DNA of 64,000 bases from Tistrella mobilis (GTDB lineage Bacteria; Pseudomonadota; Alphaproteobacteria; Tistrellales; Tistrellaceae): NCBI RefSeq assembly GCF_041468085.1, contig NZ_CP121017.1, positions 3,905,501-3,969,500 on the forward strand, written 5' to 3'. Below are positions 47,218 to 55,180 of this stretch, in pieces. The notes under the pieces were generated by a model, which was not told the DNA's origin, did not search any database, and worked only from the letters and a program-made list of their open reading frames with translations. Positions within the stretch are counted from its first letter, which is position 1. The number at the start of each line of letters is the position of its first letter. Position numbers and translations under genes: made by a program.

Positions 47218-47889
47218 CTACCCCGCAGCGGGCCGCGCGCGCAGGCCATCGATGATCGTCCGGACCATTTCCTCCGCCAGACGGTCGCGCGCGCCCTCGC
47301 CGGCATCGGCTTCGGGCCGGTACCAGAAGATCGACCATTGCAGGGCGCCCAGCATCATCTTGACCGCGATCGACGGATCGACCGGACCCAGCAGCCCGGC
47401 TTCGGCCGCGCGCCGGGTCTGCGCCTTGAACAGGGCCTCGAAGCGGTCGCGGCTGGCGATCAGCTCGTCGAGGGTACGGCGCTGGTCGGGGGTGGTCGCG
47501 CCGAACCGGTGGATCTGCACCCCCTGGGCAACCACGGTCTCGAAGGCGTGGTGATCCATCATCGCCCGGGCATGGGCCGCCAGCATGGCGCGGAGCACCG
47601 CCAGCGCGTCGCCCGGGGCTGCCATCGCCGGCTCCACGGCCGCGAACAGCCGCCGCATGCCCTCGCGATGAACATCGAAGAACAGATCGGTCTTGGTGGC
47701 GTGGTAGTGGTAGATGAAGCCCTTGGTACAGCCCATCGACCGGGCGACGTCGTCGATGCTGGTGGCATGATAGCCGGTGCGCATGAAGCACAGCGCCGCC
47801 GCCTCCAGCAGCTCCATCCGGCGGGTTGCCGCCTCGGCCTCGTCGATCTTCCGTCCGCGTCGTGCCACGCCGTCCTCCGCGATCTTCAT
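47218..47889 (-). CDS. TetR-family transcriptional regulator
   Basis: 223 residues. TetR helix-turn-helix LLEAAALCFMRTGYHATSID followed by DVARSMGCTKGFIYHYHATK; the C-terminal half ends in a helical dimer interface (MMLGALQWSIFWYRPEAD). It is the first gene of the operon with the acyl-CoA dehydrogenase (40-base gap), CoA-transferase and MaoC-like genes, and divergent from the DenD-like gene. A 25-bp palindrome in the spacer is its likely operator, giving control of both directions. The ligand is probably the acid or acyl-CoA of the pathway. Confidence 0.9.
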   Translation of the reverse strand: MKIAEDGVARRGRKIDEAEAATRRMELLEAAALCFMRTGYHATSIDDVARSMGCTKGFIYHYHATKTDLFFDVHREGMRRLFAAVEPAMAAPGDALAVLRAMLAAHARAMMDHHAFETVVAQGVQIHRFGATTPDQRRTLDELIASRDRFEALFKAQTRRAAEAGLLGPVDPSIAVKMMLGALQWSIFWYRPEADAGEGARDRLAEEMVRTIIDGLRARPAAG

Positions 47890-47950
47890 CGCCGGGCATC
47901 CTACGGCAAGCCCCCCGGCGGGGCCAGATCGCCGGCCCCGGCTTGCCCGA

Positions 47951-47975
47951 TAACATCCTACTCAGTAGTATGTTA
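47951..47975. promoter_or_regulatory. 25-bp palindromic TetR operator
   Basis: Arms TAACAT..CTACT and AGTAG..ATGTTA around a central CAG; 11 of 12 base pairs match (one mismatch pair at 47957/47969). It lies 61 bases before the TetR start and 53 bases before the DenD-like start, in the AT-rich centre of the divergent promoter. Confidence 0.7.
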
Positions 47976-48028
47976 TTCATAATGAGCCGGATCAACCGGT
48001 TCACAGGGAACGGGAGGAAAGGGTCATC

Positions 48029-49006
48029 ATGACACGCGTCCTGATCACCGGCGCCGGTGGGTTCCTGGGTCGCCGTCTGGCACGGGCGATCGCCGCCGGG
48101 GCCCCGCTGGCCGGGCCCGATGGCCGCATCGGGCCGGCCAGCCAGCTGGAGCTGGTCGATCTGAGGGTCCCCGAGATGCCGGCCGGGGCCCTTGTACCGG
48201 TGGCCCGCATGGCGGCAGATCTCGCCGACCCGGCGGTGGCGGCGGCCCTCGGCTGCCGGGGGGCCGATGTCATCTTCCATCTGGCCGCCAGCCTGACGCT
48301 CGACGCCGAACGCGCGCCGGATGCTGCCTGGGCCGTGAATGTCGAGGCGCTGCGCCGCATGGCCGAAGCGGCGGAAGGCCGCCCCCGTGTCATCTTCACC
48401 AGCTCGATCGCGGTCTTCGGCGGCAGTCTGCCGGCTGAAACCGGCGACGATCTCCGGCCGCTGCCCGCCACCGGTTACGGCACCCATAAGGCGATTGCGG
48501 AACTGATGCTGGCCGATCTGTCGCGCCGCGGCCGCATCGACGGCCGCTCCCTGCGCCTGCCGATCGTGGTCACCCGTCCGGGCGCGCCGACGCCTGCGAT
48601 TTCGGACCGGATTGCCGCACTGATCCGCGCGCCTCTGGCCGGCCGCGACGTCGTCTCGCCGCTGCCGCCCGGGGCCTCCGTGCCGCTTGCCTCGGCGGGG
48701 GCGGTGGTGGCGGGTCTGCTGCGCCTGCAGGCGGTGGCGGAAGACGATCTGCCGCCGGGCCGGGCACTGAACCTGCCGGCCGTCACCACGACCATCGACG
48801 CGCTTGCAGGCGCGGTGGCGGCACATGGCGCCGCCGGCCGGATCAGCTTTGCGCCGGAGCCGGACCTCACCCGCATCGTCGGCGGCTGGCCGCAACGCTT
48901 CGTCTCGGCCCGGGCGGAGCCCCTGGGCATCCGCCCGGATGGCGGTCTCGACGCCATCATCGCGGATTATCTGGCGCATGAGGGAGCCGGCCATGTCAGG
49001 CACTGA
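48029..49006 (+). CDS. NAD-dependent epimerase/dehydratase, DenD-like
   Basis: 325 residues. Extended short-chain dehydrogenase: GAGGFLGRRLARAI nucleotide loop, FTSSIAVFGG strand, and catalytic YGTHK (Tyr-x3-Lys). The order SSIAVFGG, LPATGYGTHKAIAELML and LRLPIVVTRPGAPTPA resembles D-erythronate dehydrogenase (DenD) and related enzymes more than sugar epimerases. It overlaps the monooxygenase gene by 14 bases. The sugar-acid kinase and isomerase partners of erythronate pathways are not present, so the substrate is open. Confidence 0.8.
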   Translation: MTRVLITGAGGFLGRRLARAIAAGAPLAGPDGRIGPASQLELVDLRVPEMPAGALVPVARMAADLADPAVAAALGCRGADVIFHLAASLTLDAERAPDAAWAVNVEALRRMAEAAEGRPRVIFTSSIAVFGGSLPAETGDDLRPLPATGYGTHKAIAELMLADLSRRGRIDGRSLRLPIVVTRPGAPTPAISDRIAALIRAPLAGRDVVSPLPPGASVPLASAGAVVAGLLRLQAVAEDDLPPGRALNLPAVTTTIDALAGAVAAHGAAGRISFAPEPDLTRIVGGWPQRFVSARAEPLGIRPDGGLDAIIADYLAHEGAGHVRH

Positions 49007-50339
49007 GAAGCGGAGCGTCGAAGGCATCGCCGGCTGCGCCCAGATCTGCATCATCGGTGCCGGCTCGTCGGGCGTTGCCGTCGCCAAGGCGCTGAAGGAT
49101 CGCGGCATCGCTTTCGCCTGCTACGAAACCGGCTCGGATATCGGCGGCATGTGGCGCTACCGCAACGACAACGGCATGTCGTCGGCCTATGCGGCGCTGC
49201 ATATCGACACCAGCCGCGACAATCTGGGCTATCCGGACTTCCCGATTCCGAAGCACCTGCCGGATTTCCTGTCCCATGCGCAGTTTCTGGCACATCTGGA
49301 AGCCTATGCCGATCATTTCGGCATCCGGCCGCTGATCACCTTCCGCACCTCGGTAACGGAGGTGAGCCCGATGGAGGACGGGCGATGGCGTGTATCACTG
49401 TCCGACGGCCGCGTGATCCCCTATCGGCATGTGATCATTGCCAACGGCCATCTCTGGGATCCGCGCCTGCCCGAATTTCCGGGCCGGTTCGACGGCACGA
49501 CGCTGCACGCCCATCACTATCGCACCCCTGATCCTTTCGACGGACGGCGGGTACTGGTGGTGGGCCTCGGCAATTCGGCCGTCGACATTGCGGTCGACCT
49601 TTGCCGGCGCGCTGCCCATGTCACGATCTCCACCCGCCGGGGCGCCTGGATCATGCCCAAATACCTGATGGGTATACCGGTGGACCGCTGGTCGGCCACG
49701 CTTTCGCGCCGCCTGCGCCTGCCGACGCGGGTAACCCGCATGATCATGTCCCGGCTGATCAGGCTGGGCGTCGGCGATCAGCGGCGCTTCGGCCTGCCGC
49801 GCCCGGCCCATCCGATGTGGCGGGAACACGCGACGCTCAGCCAGGATCTGCTGCCGGCCATCGGCCATGGAAGGATCACCGTGCGCCCCGACATCGCCCG
49901 GCTGGACGGCGACGGCGTGGTCTTCACCGACGGCGCCCGGGCCCCCTTCGATGCCATCATTTACGCCACCGGCTACCGGACCAGCTTCCCCTTCCTGGAG
50001 GCCGGCCTCGCCCGGCAGGCGCTCGGTGACGAGAGCCGGCCGGCGCTCTATCGCCGCATGCTTTCCCCCACCTGCCCCGGCCTCGCCTTCGCCGGGCTGG
50101 TTCAGCCGATCGGGCCGACAATTCCGCTGGTCGAGATCCAGGCCCGCTGGCTCGCCAGCCTGCTGTCGGGTGCGATGGCACCGGCCAGCCCAGAGGACCA
50201 GCGGCATGAAATCCGTCGCCATCACGACATCCAGCGCCGCACCTGGCTCGACAGCCCGCGCTATGCGCTGGAGGTCGACTACCGGAGCTATGCCCGGCAG
50301 ATGACACGCGACATGGCCCGCGGCCGGGCCGGCAACTGA
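48993..50339 (+). CDS. Flavin-containing monooxygenase (FMO/BVMO type)
   Basis: 448 residues. Class B flavoprotein monooxygenase with two Rossmann motifs: FAD site ICIIGAGSSGVAVAKALKDRG and NADPH site VLVVGLGNSAVDIAVDL. The FMO fingerprint FxGxxxHxxxY is read as FDGTTLHAHHYRTP just before the second. Inserts oxygen into a nucleophilic atom or a ketone; substrate unknown. The ATG at 48993 is inside the end of the DenD-like gene (AGGGAG upstream); coupling and the shared TetR operator tie the pair to the CoA operon on the other side. Confidence 0.88.
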   Translation: MSGTEKRSVEGIAGCAQICIIGAGSSGVAVAKALKDRGIAFACYETGSDIGGMWRYRNDNGMSSAYAALHIDTSRDNLGYPDFPIPKHLPDFLSHAQFLAHLEAYADHFGIRPLITFRTSVTEVSPMEDGRWRVSLSDGRVIPYRHVIIANGHLWDPRLPEFPGRFDGTTLHAHHYRTPDPFDGRRVLVVGLGNSAVDIAVDLCRRAAHVTISTRRGAWIMPKYLMGIPVDRWSATLSRRLRLPTRVTRMIMSRLIRLGVGDQRRFGLPRPAHPMWREHATLSQDLLPAIGHGRITVRPDIARLDGDGVVFTDGARAPFDAIIYATGYRTSFPFLEAGLARQALGDESRPALYRRMLSPTCPGLAFAGLVQPIGPTIPLVEIQARWLASLLSGAMAPASPEDQRHEIRRHHDIQRRTWLDSPRYALEVDYRSYARQMTRDMARGRAGN

Positions 50340-50626
50340 CACCGCCCCGGCGAGCAGCTTCGTTTCACCTGGAGATATCTTTGATGAAAAACCGGCAACA
50401 CCTTGCGGAATGGATGCGACATTCAACTTTTGCGTGATAAATTCCCGATCCGTGGGCCGTCCGATGCCCGGTGGTCCGATATCGGCGGGTCGATCCGGCC
50501 TGTCCGGATCGTATTGTGGTTGCCGAGCCGGATGGACTAGTCACAAGATCGCCCCTATCTGGGGAACGGGCGGCGCCTGGCGCCGGTCCGCATCCATTGT
50601 CGACCTGATACGGAAACCGGAGTCCG

Positions 50627-51733
50627 ATGACCGCGACCTCGACCACCTTCGATCCTGCTGCCTATGGCATTGCGCCGGGTGCCGCCGGCGACATCGTCGC
50701 AACCCAGCCCGGCGGGCGGCACGAGACCGACATTGCCGTGATCGGGGCCGGCCCCGTCGGCCTGTTCTCGGTGTTCGAGGCTGGCATGCTGAAGCTGAAG
50801 ACGCATGTCATCGATGCGCTGCCGCATGTCGGGGGCCAGTGCAGCGCGATGTATCCGGAAAAGCCGATCTACGATATCCCGGGCTGGCCGAAGATCGAGG
50901 CGCAGGCCCTGATCGACCAGCTGGCCGCCCAGGCCGCCCCCTTCGATCCGGCCTGGCATCTGGGCCAGCAGGTCACCGGCCTTGCCCGCGACGAGGCATC
51001 GGGCGACTGGACCGTCACCACCGACAAGGGGACCGCGATCCGGGCCAAGGCGGTGCTGATCGCCGCCGGTGTCGGCGCCTTCGGGCCGAACCGGCCGCCG
51101 CTGGCCGGCATCGAGGCCTATGAAGAACGCTCGGTCTTCTATCGCGTCGCCCGCAAGGAAGCCTTCCGCGGCAAGCGGGTGGTGATCGCCGGCGGCGGCG
51201 ACAGCGCGCTCGACTGGGCGATCGAACTTGCCGACATCGCCGCGGCGATCATGGTCATCCATCGCCGCCCGAAATTCCGCGGTGCGCCGGAAAGCGTGGC
51301 GAAGCTCCATGCCCTGGCGGCCCAGGGCAAGATCGAGCTGGTCGTGCCCTACCAGCTCCACGGCCTGGAGGGCGATCCGGAAACCGGCCGGCTGGATGTC
51401 GTGACGGTCGCCGATCTGGACGGCAATATCCGCCGGCTGGAGGCCGATGTGCTGCTGCCCTTCTTCGGCCTGTCGATGAATCTGGGGCCGATCCTGACCT
51501 GGGGCCTGGCCCTGGACCAGAACCACATCACGGTCGAGCAGGCGACCATGTCGACCAGCCTGCCCGGCATCTTCGCCATCGGCGACATCGCCCGCTATCC
51601 GCACAAGCTGAAGCTGATCCTCTCGGGCTTCGCCGAGGCCGCCTCGGCAACCCATGCCGCCCGCGAGATCTGCCGCCCGGGCGAGGTGATGCATTTCGAA
51701 TATTCCACCACCAAGGGCGTGCCGGGGGCATGA
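50627..51733 (+). CDS. Ferredoxin-NADP reductase, thioredoxin-reductase-like
   Basis: 368 residues. FAD motif IAVIGAGPVGLFSVFEAGM, then HVGGQCSAMYPEKPIYDIPG, the signature of TrxR-like ferredoxin-NADP reductases (YumC type), NADPH motif VVIAGGGDSALDWAIELAD, and C-terminal GIFAIGDIARYPHKLKLI. The redox CxxC of true thioredoxin reductases is absent, so it should pass electrons to ferredoxin, possibly for the P450 or Fe-S enzymes. The preceding 287 bases (50340-50626) hold no gene; 50375-50455 is AT-richer and may contain the promoter. It overlaps the esterase gene by 4 bases. Confidence 0.9.
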   Translation: MTATSTTFDPAAYGIAPGAAGDIVATQPGGRHETDIAVIGAGPVGLFSVFEAGMLKLKTHVIDALPHVGGQCSAMYPEKPIYDIPGWPKIEAQALIDQLAAQAAPFDPAWHLGQQVTGLARDEASGDWTVTTDKGTAIRAKAVLIAAGVGAFGPNRPPLAGIEAYEERSVFYRVARKEAFRGKRVVIAGGGDSALDWAIELADIAAAIMVIHRRPKFRGAPESVAKLHALAAQGKIELVVPYQLHGLEGDPETGRLDVVTVADLDGNIRRLEADVLLPFFGLSMNLGPILTWGLALDQNHITVEQATMSTSLPGIFAIGDIARYPHKLKLILSGFAEAASATHAAREICRPGEVMHFEYSTTKGVPGA

Positions 51734-52350
51734 CCGCCACCGCCCTCGTCATCCTGCTCCATGGGGTCGGCAGCAATGGCGCCGATCTGGAGCCGCTCGG
51801 GCGTTTCTGGCAGGGGGCGCTGCCGGGGGCGGTGTTCGTGTCGCCGGATGCGCCGCATCGTTTCGATCAGGCGCCGGCCGGCTTTCAGTGGTTCTCGATC
51901 GGGGCGATCACGGCCGCCGACCGGGCAGCCAGGATTGCCGCGGCGCGGGCGGATTTCGATGCGCTCGTCGACCGGATCGTGACCGGGCAGGGCTTTCGCG
52001 ACCGGCTGGACCGGGTGGCCCTGGTCGGGTTCTCGCAGGGCTCGATGATGCTGCTGGACGGCATCGCCCGCGGCCGCTGGCCGGTGGCGGCGGGCGTCGC
52101 CTTCTCGGGGCGGCTTGGCACGGCGGACCCGCTGACGCCGGCGCATCTGACGCCGCTGCTGCTGATCCACGGCCTGGCGGATCCGGTGGTGCCGGCGGAA
52201 GAGAGCCGGCTGGCCGCCGAACGGCTGGCCGCGGCCGGGGTGGATGTCGAGGCACGGTTCGAGCCGGGGCTCGGCCACACCATCTCTCAGGCCGGCGCCA
52301 TGGAGGCCGGGCGGTTCCTGGCCGACAGGCTGGGCTTCGGACCCGCCTGA
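51730..52350 (+). CDS. Phospholipase/carboxylesterase family hydrolase
   Basis: 206 residues. Small alpha/beta hydrolase of the YpfH/carboxylesterase type: VILLHGVGSNGADLEPLGRF at the start, nucleophile Ser in LVGFSQGSMM, Asp in IHGLADPVVPAEES and His in PGLGHTISQAG. No signal peptide, so cytoplasmic esterase or lysophospholipase activity. The start ATGA overlaps the ferredoxin reductase stop, indicating co-translation, though no functional link is obvious. Confidence 0.9.
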   Translation: MTATALVILLHGVGSNGADLEPLGRFWQGALPGAVFVSPDAPHRFDQAPAGFQWFSIGAITAADRAARIAAARADFDALVDRIVTGQGFRDRLDRVALVGFSQGSMMLLDGIARGRWPVAAGVAFSGRLGTADPLTPAHLTPLLLIHGLADPVVPAEESRLAAERLAAAGVDVEARFEPGLGHTISQAGAMEAGRFLADRLGFGPA

Positions 52351-52370
52351 CCAGGCCGGGAACAGGCGGG

Positions 52371-52862
52371 TCAGACGATCAGCGGCGCGGTCACCGCCGC
52401 CAGTGCCCGGACCAGATCGGCCGGCGCGAGCTTCGCCTGAAGCCCGCGCTGACCGCCATTCACGAAGACGTAGGGCTCTGCCATCGCGGCCACCTCGACC
52501 GCGGTCGGCACCCGCTTCTTCTGGCCGAAGGGGCTGATGCCGCCGACATGATAGCCGGTGATGCGCTCGGCATCGGTCGGGCGCATCATCACCGCCGCCT
52601 TGCCGCCGAAAGCCTGGGCGAGCTTCTTCATGCTCACCTCGTGATCCGACGGCACCACCACGCAGACCGCGCGGCCGTCGACCTCGGCCATCAGGGTCTT
52701 CAGCACCCGCTGCGGCGGCTCCCCGATCGCCTCGGCCGCCTGCAGGCCGATGCGCCCGGCATCGGGATCATAGTCATAGGTCAGCGTCTCGAAAGCGATC
52801 CCGGCCCTGGCGAGGGTCTGGGTGGCGCGGGTGGATGCCGTGGTTTTCCCGGATTTCGCCAT
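52371..52862 (-). CDS. ybaK: YbaK/EbsC family Cys-tRNA(Pro) deacylase
   Basis: 163 residues. Trans-editing factor that hydrolyses Cys-tRNA-Pro. Seen are the lid region HEVSMKKLAQAFGGKAAVMM, the invariant GYHVGGISPFGQKKRVP loop and the VFVNGGQRGLQAKLAPADLV strand of YbaK. The start at 52860-52862 is preceded by AGGAAGG; the frame from 52928 adds an unsupported leader into the LysR end. The end converges on the esterase. Confidence 0.92.
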   Translation of the reverse strand: MAKSGKTTASTRATQTLARAGIAFETLTYDYDPDAGRIGLQAAEAIGEPPQRVLKTLMAEVDGRAVCVVVPSDHEVSMKKLAQAFGGKAAVMMRPTDAERITGYHVGGISPFGQKKRVPTAVEVAAMAEPYVFVNGGQRGLQAKLAPADLVRALAAVTAPLIV

Positions 52863-52924
52863 GACGGGGCCGCCTTCCTGCACGAATGTGACGGCGGAGA
52901 TATAGCACGCCGGGGCCGAAGCGG

Positions 52925-53833
52925 TCACAGATGCAGCGCCTGGATCTCTCGGCGCAGCCAGCAGATCTTGGGGTCGCGGTCCCGGCGTGGATGCCAGGCC
53001 AGATGGATGGTGAAACCCGGCACCGCAACCGGCGGTTCGAAGATGTCGAGATCGCGCGCACAGGCCATGGCCAGACGTTCCGGGGCCATGGCGATCAGGT
53101 CGGTGCGGGCCAGCAGCGGCGGCAGCTGCAGGAAGCTCGATACCGAGGCCGCGATCCGGCGCGCCCGCCCCACCGCCGCCAGCGCCTCGTCGGTCACCCC
53201 GCGAAGCGCGCCGCCCACCGGCGAGACCAGGACATGAGGCAGGCGACAGAATTCATCCAGATCGAGGGGCGCAGTGCCCCGCGGATGACCGCGCCGCTGC
53301 ACGGCCACGAAGCGTTCGTCGAACAGCCGGCTGCGGATCGCCCCCTGGGGCAGCAGCGGCTCTGACGCGATGATCAGATCAGCGCGCCCCTCTTCCAGAT
53401 CCTGGCGGCTGCGCTGCGGATCATGGGCCATCATCACCACCCTGGTATCCGGAGCGGGGCCACCGTCGCGCCGCTCGAAAGCGGTCACCAGCCGGCCGGT
53501 CACCGCCGCGTGGATGTAGTCGGTGGCGACCACCCGCACCGTCACCGGCCCGGCCATGGGATCGAAGGGCAGTTCCGCCGCGACCAGGGACTGAAGTTCA
53601 TCGAGCAGACGATTGAGCGGCTGGCGCAGCGCCTCCGCGCGGCTGGTCGGCACCAGGCCGCGGCCCGAGCGGACCAGAAGCGGGTCGTCGAACAGGTCAC
53701 GCAAGCGGGCAAGCTGGGCCGACAGCGCCGGCTGGCTGATCCCCAGCCGGCGGGCGGCGCGGGTGACGCTGCGTTCCGCCAACAGCACGTCCAGCGACAG
53801 CAGCAGGCCCAGATCATGCCGCGGCAAATCCAT
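52925..53833 (-). CDS. LysR-family transcriptional regulator
   Basis: 302 residues from the ATG at 53831-53833. Winged helix LLAERSVTRAARRLGISQPA with ALSAQLARLRDLFDDPLLVR, of the NodD/PcaQ-like subgroup with LFDDPLLVRSGRGL, then a substrate-binding domain. A second start at 53860 would add nine residues. Divergent from the MFS transporter gene across 139 bases with an AT-rich centre (53835-53880), so it probably controls that exporter. Confidence 0.9.
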   Translation of the reverse strand: MDLPRHDLGLLLSLDVLLAERSVTRAARRLGISQPALSAQLARLRDLFDDPLLVRSGRGLVPTSRAEALRQPLNRLLDELQSLVAAELPFDPMAGPVTVRVVATDYIHAAVTGRLVTAFERRDGGPAPDTRVVMMAHDPQRSRQDLEEGRADLIIASEPLLPQGAIRSRLFDERFVAVQRRGHPRGTAPLDLDEFCRLPHVLVSPVGGALRGVTDEALAAVGRARRIAASVSSFLQLPPLLARTDLIAMAPERLAMACARDLDIFEPPVAVPGFTIHLAWHPRRDRDPKICWLRREIQALHL

Positions 53834-53972
53834 ACAGCTTATCTTTCCTATACGAAACATCGATTTGAATTATGTCAGGACTGCGGGCAGCTTCAACGGC
53901 CCGAGTCGTCCGATCTCGGCTCCCGCATCCCATCGCAACCGCCCGCGCCTTGCGGGCGCACAGGACGTCCGC

Positions 53973-55157
53973 ATGCCCCGTCACTTCCGCGCCACGAGCC
54001 GTCTTCCAGCCCTTCTGGCACTGGCCGGCGGCTATTTCATCGTGGGCGTCGCCTCCATGTCGGTGATCGGCTTCGCCCAGCCGCTCACCGCCGATCTGGG
54101 CCTCCCCCCCTCTGCGGTGGGCGGGCTGGTCACGGCCTTCGCCATCACCTATGCGCTCGCCGCGCCGGCCATGCAGATCCTGTTCGGCGACCGGGACCGG
54201 CGGCGGATGGTGGTCACGGGCCTGGCCGGCGTGTGCCTGGGTGCCGTGCTGTGCGCGCTTGCGCAAAGCTATGGGATGCTGGTTGCCGGCCGCACGGTGA
54301 TGGCGCTGGGGGCCGGCCTGGTCGGCCCCACCGTCTCGGCCACCGGTGCCACGCTGGTCGATGAAGACCGCAGGGCCTCGGCACTCGCCACCGTCTTCGG
54401 CGGCATGACGGCGGCCGTCGTGGTCGGCGTGCCGATCTGCAGCATGGCCGGCATCGCGATCGGCTGGCGCGGCGTCACCTGGGGGATCGCGGCGCTCGCC
54501 ATCCTGGTTGCCCTGGCGGTGCGCGCCACCGTGCCCGGAGGGCTGCGCGGCTCCAGGTCGGGGGCGCGGGTGCTGCTGCGCATGATGATCGACCGGCGGA
54601 TCGGCATGGCGCTGATGGTGCCGCTGATGCAGATGTCCGGGATCTTCGTCACCTACGCCCTGCTTGCCCCGTGGATGGCCGCCGTCGCCGAAGCCGGCGG
54701 CCATGTGCTCCCCGAAAGTGCCGTGCCGACCGCCATGTTCATCTATGGTGCCGGCGGGCTGATCGGCAATGCGCTGGGCGCCGTGCTGGAACGCCGCTTC
54801 GGCGCCGTCGGCACGCTGCGCATCACCCTCACCGCCCTTGGGCTGGGCTTCGCGGCGGCGCTGGTGGTGCCGGGCGGGCTGATCCCGCTTTATCTGCTGA
54901 TGTCGGTCTGGGCGGTCACCGCCATGTCGTTCATGGCCCCGCAGCAGAAGCGCCTGGTCGATCTGGCCGGTGATCGCGCCGGTCTGGCCCTGGCTCTCAA
55001 TGCCTCGGCACTCTATGCCGGCATGTCGCTGGGTTCGGGCGTGGGCGTGGCGGTGCATGGCGGGGCGGGACCGCTGCTGCTGCCCGCCGCCTCGCTCGCC
55101 TTCGTGGTGGTGGCCATGCTCGCCCTCGAAATCTCCAGGCGGCCGGCGCGGGCATGA
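53973..55157 (+). CDS. MFS transporter, DHA1-like exporter
   Basis: 394 residues with 12 predicted membrane segments. DHA1-type features: FAQPLTADLGLPPSAVGGLV, AFAITYALAAPAMQILFGDR with the loop 2-3 DRDRRRM motif, and GRTVMALGAGLVGPTVSATG in helix 4. Proton-coupled export of drugs, sugars or metabolites. The ATG at 53973 is chosen from the hydrophobic start; the long upstream open frame is antisense to the LysR gene. Likely LysR-controlled. Confidence 0.9.
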   Translation: MPRHFRATSRLPALLALAGGYFIVGVASMSVIGFAQPLTADLGLPPSAVGGLVTAFAITYALAAPAMQILFGDRDRRRMVVTGLAGVCLGAVLCALAQSYGMLVAGRTVMALGAGLVGPTVSATGATLVDEDRRASALATVFGGMTAAVVVGVPICSMAGIAIGWRGVTWGIAALAILVALAVRATVPGGLRGSRSGARVLLRMMIDRRIGMALMVPLMQMSGIFVTYALLAPWMAAVAEAGGHVLPESAVPTAMFIYGAGGLIGNALGAVLERRFGAVGTLRITLTALGLGFAAALVVPGGLIPLYLLMSVWAVTAMSFMAPQQKRLVDLAGDRAGLALALNASALYAGMSLGSGVGVAVHGGAGPLLLPAASLAFVVVAMLALEISRRPARA

Positions 55158-55180
55158 TCGACGCAGGGGCCGGTCGGCGA

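Noticed and set aside
44020-47889. Itaconate/mesaconate degradation operon as a firm call
   Set aside because: CoA-transferase and MaoC-like hydratase fit, but the citramalyl-CoA lyase gene is missing and an acyl-CoA dehydrogenase is present, so only the family-level functions are given.
50365-50646. Small minus-strand open frame upstream of the ferredoxin reductase gene
   Set aside because: No ribosome site or family motif, composition typical of a chance frame, and it overlaps the probable promoter region.
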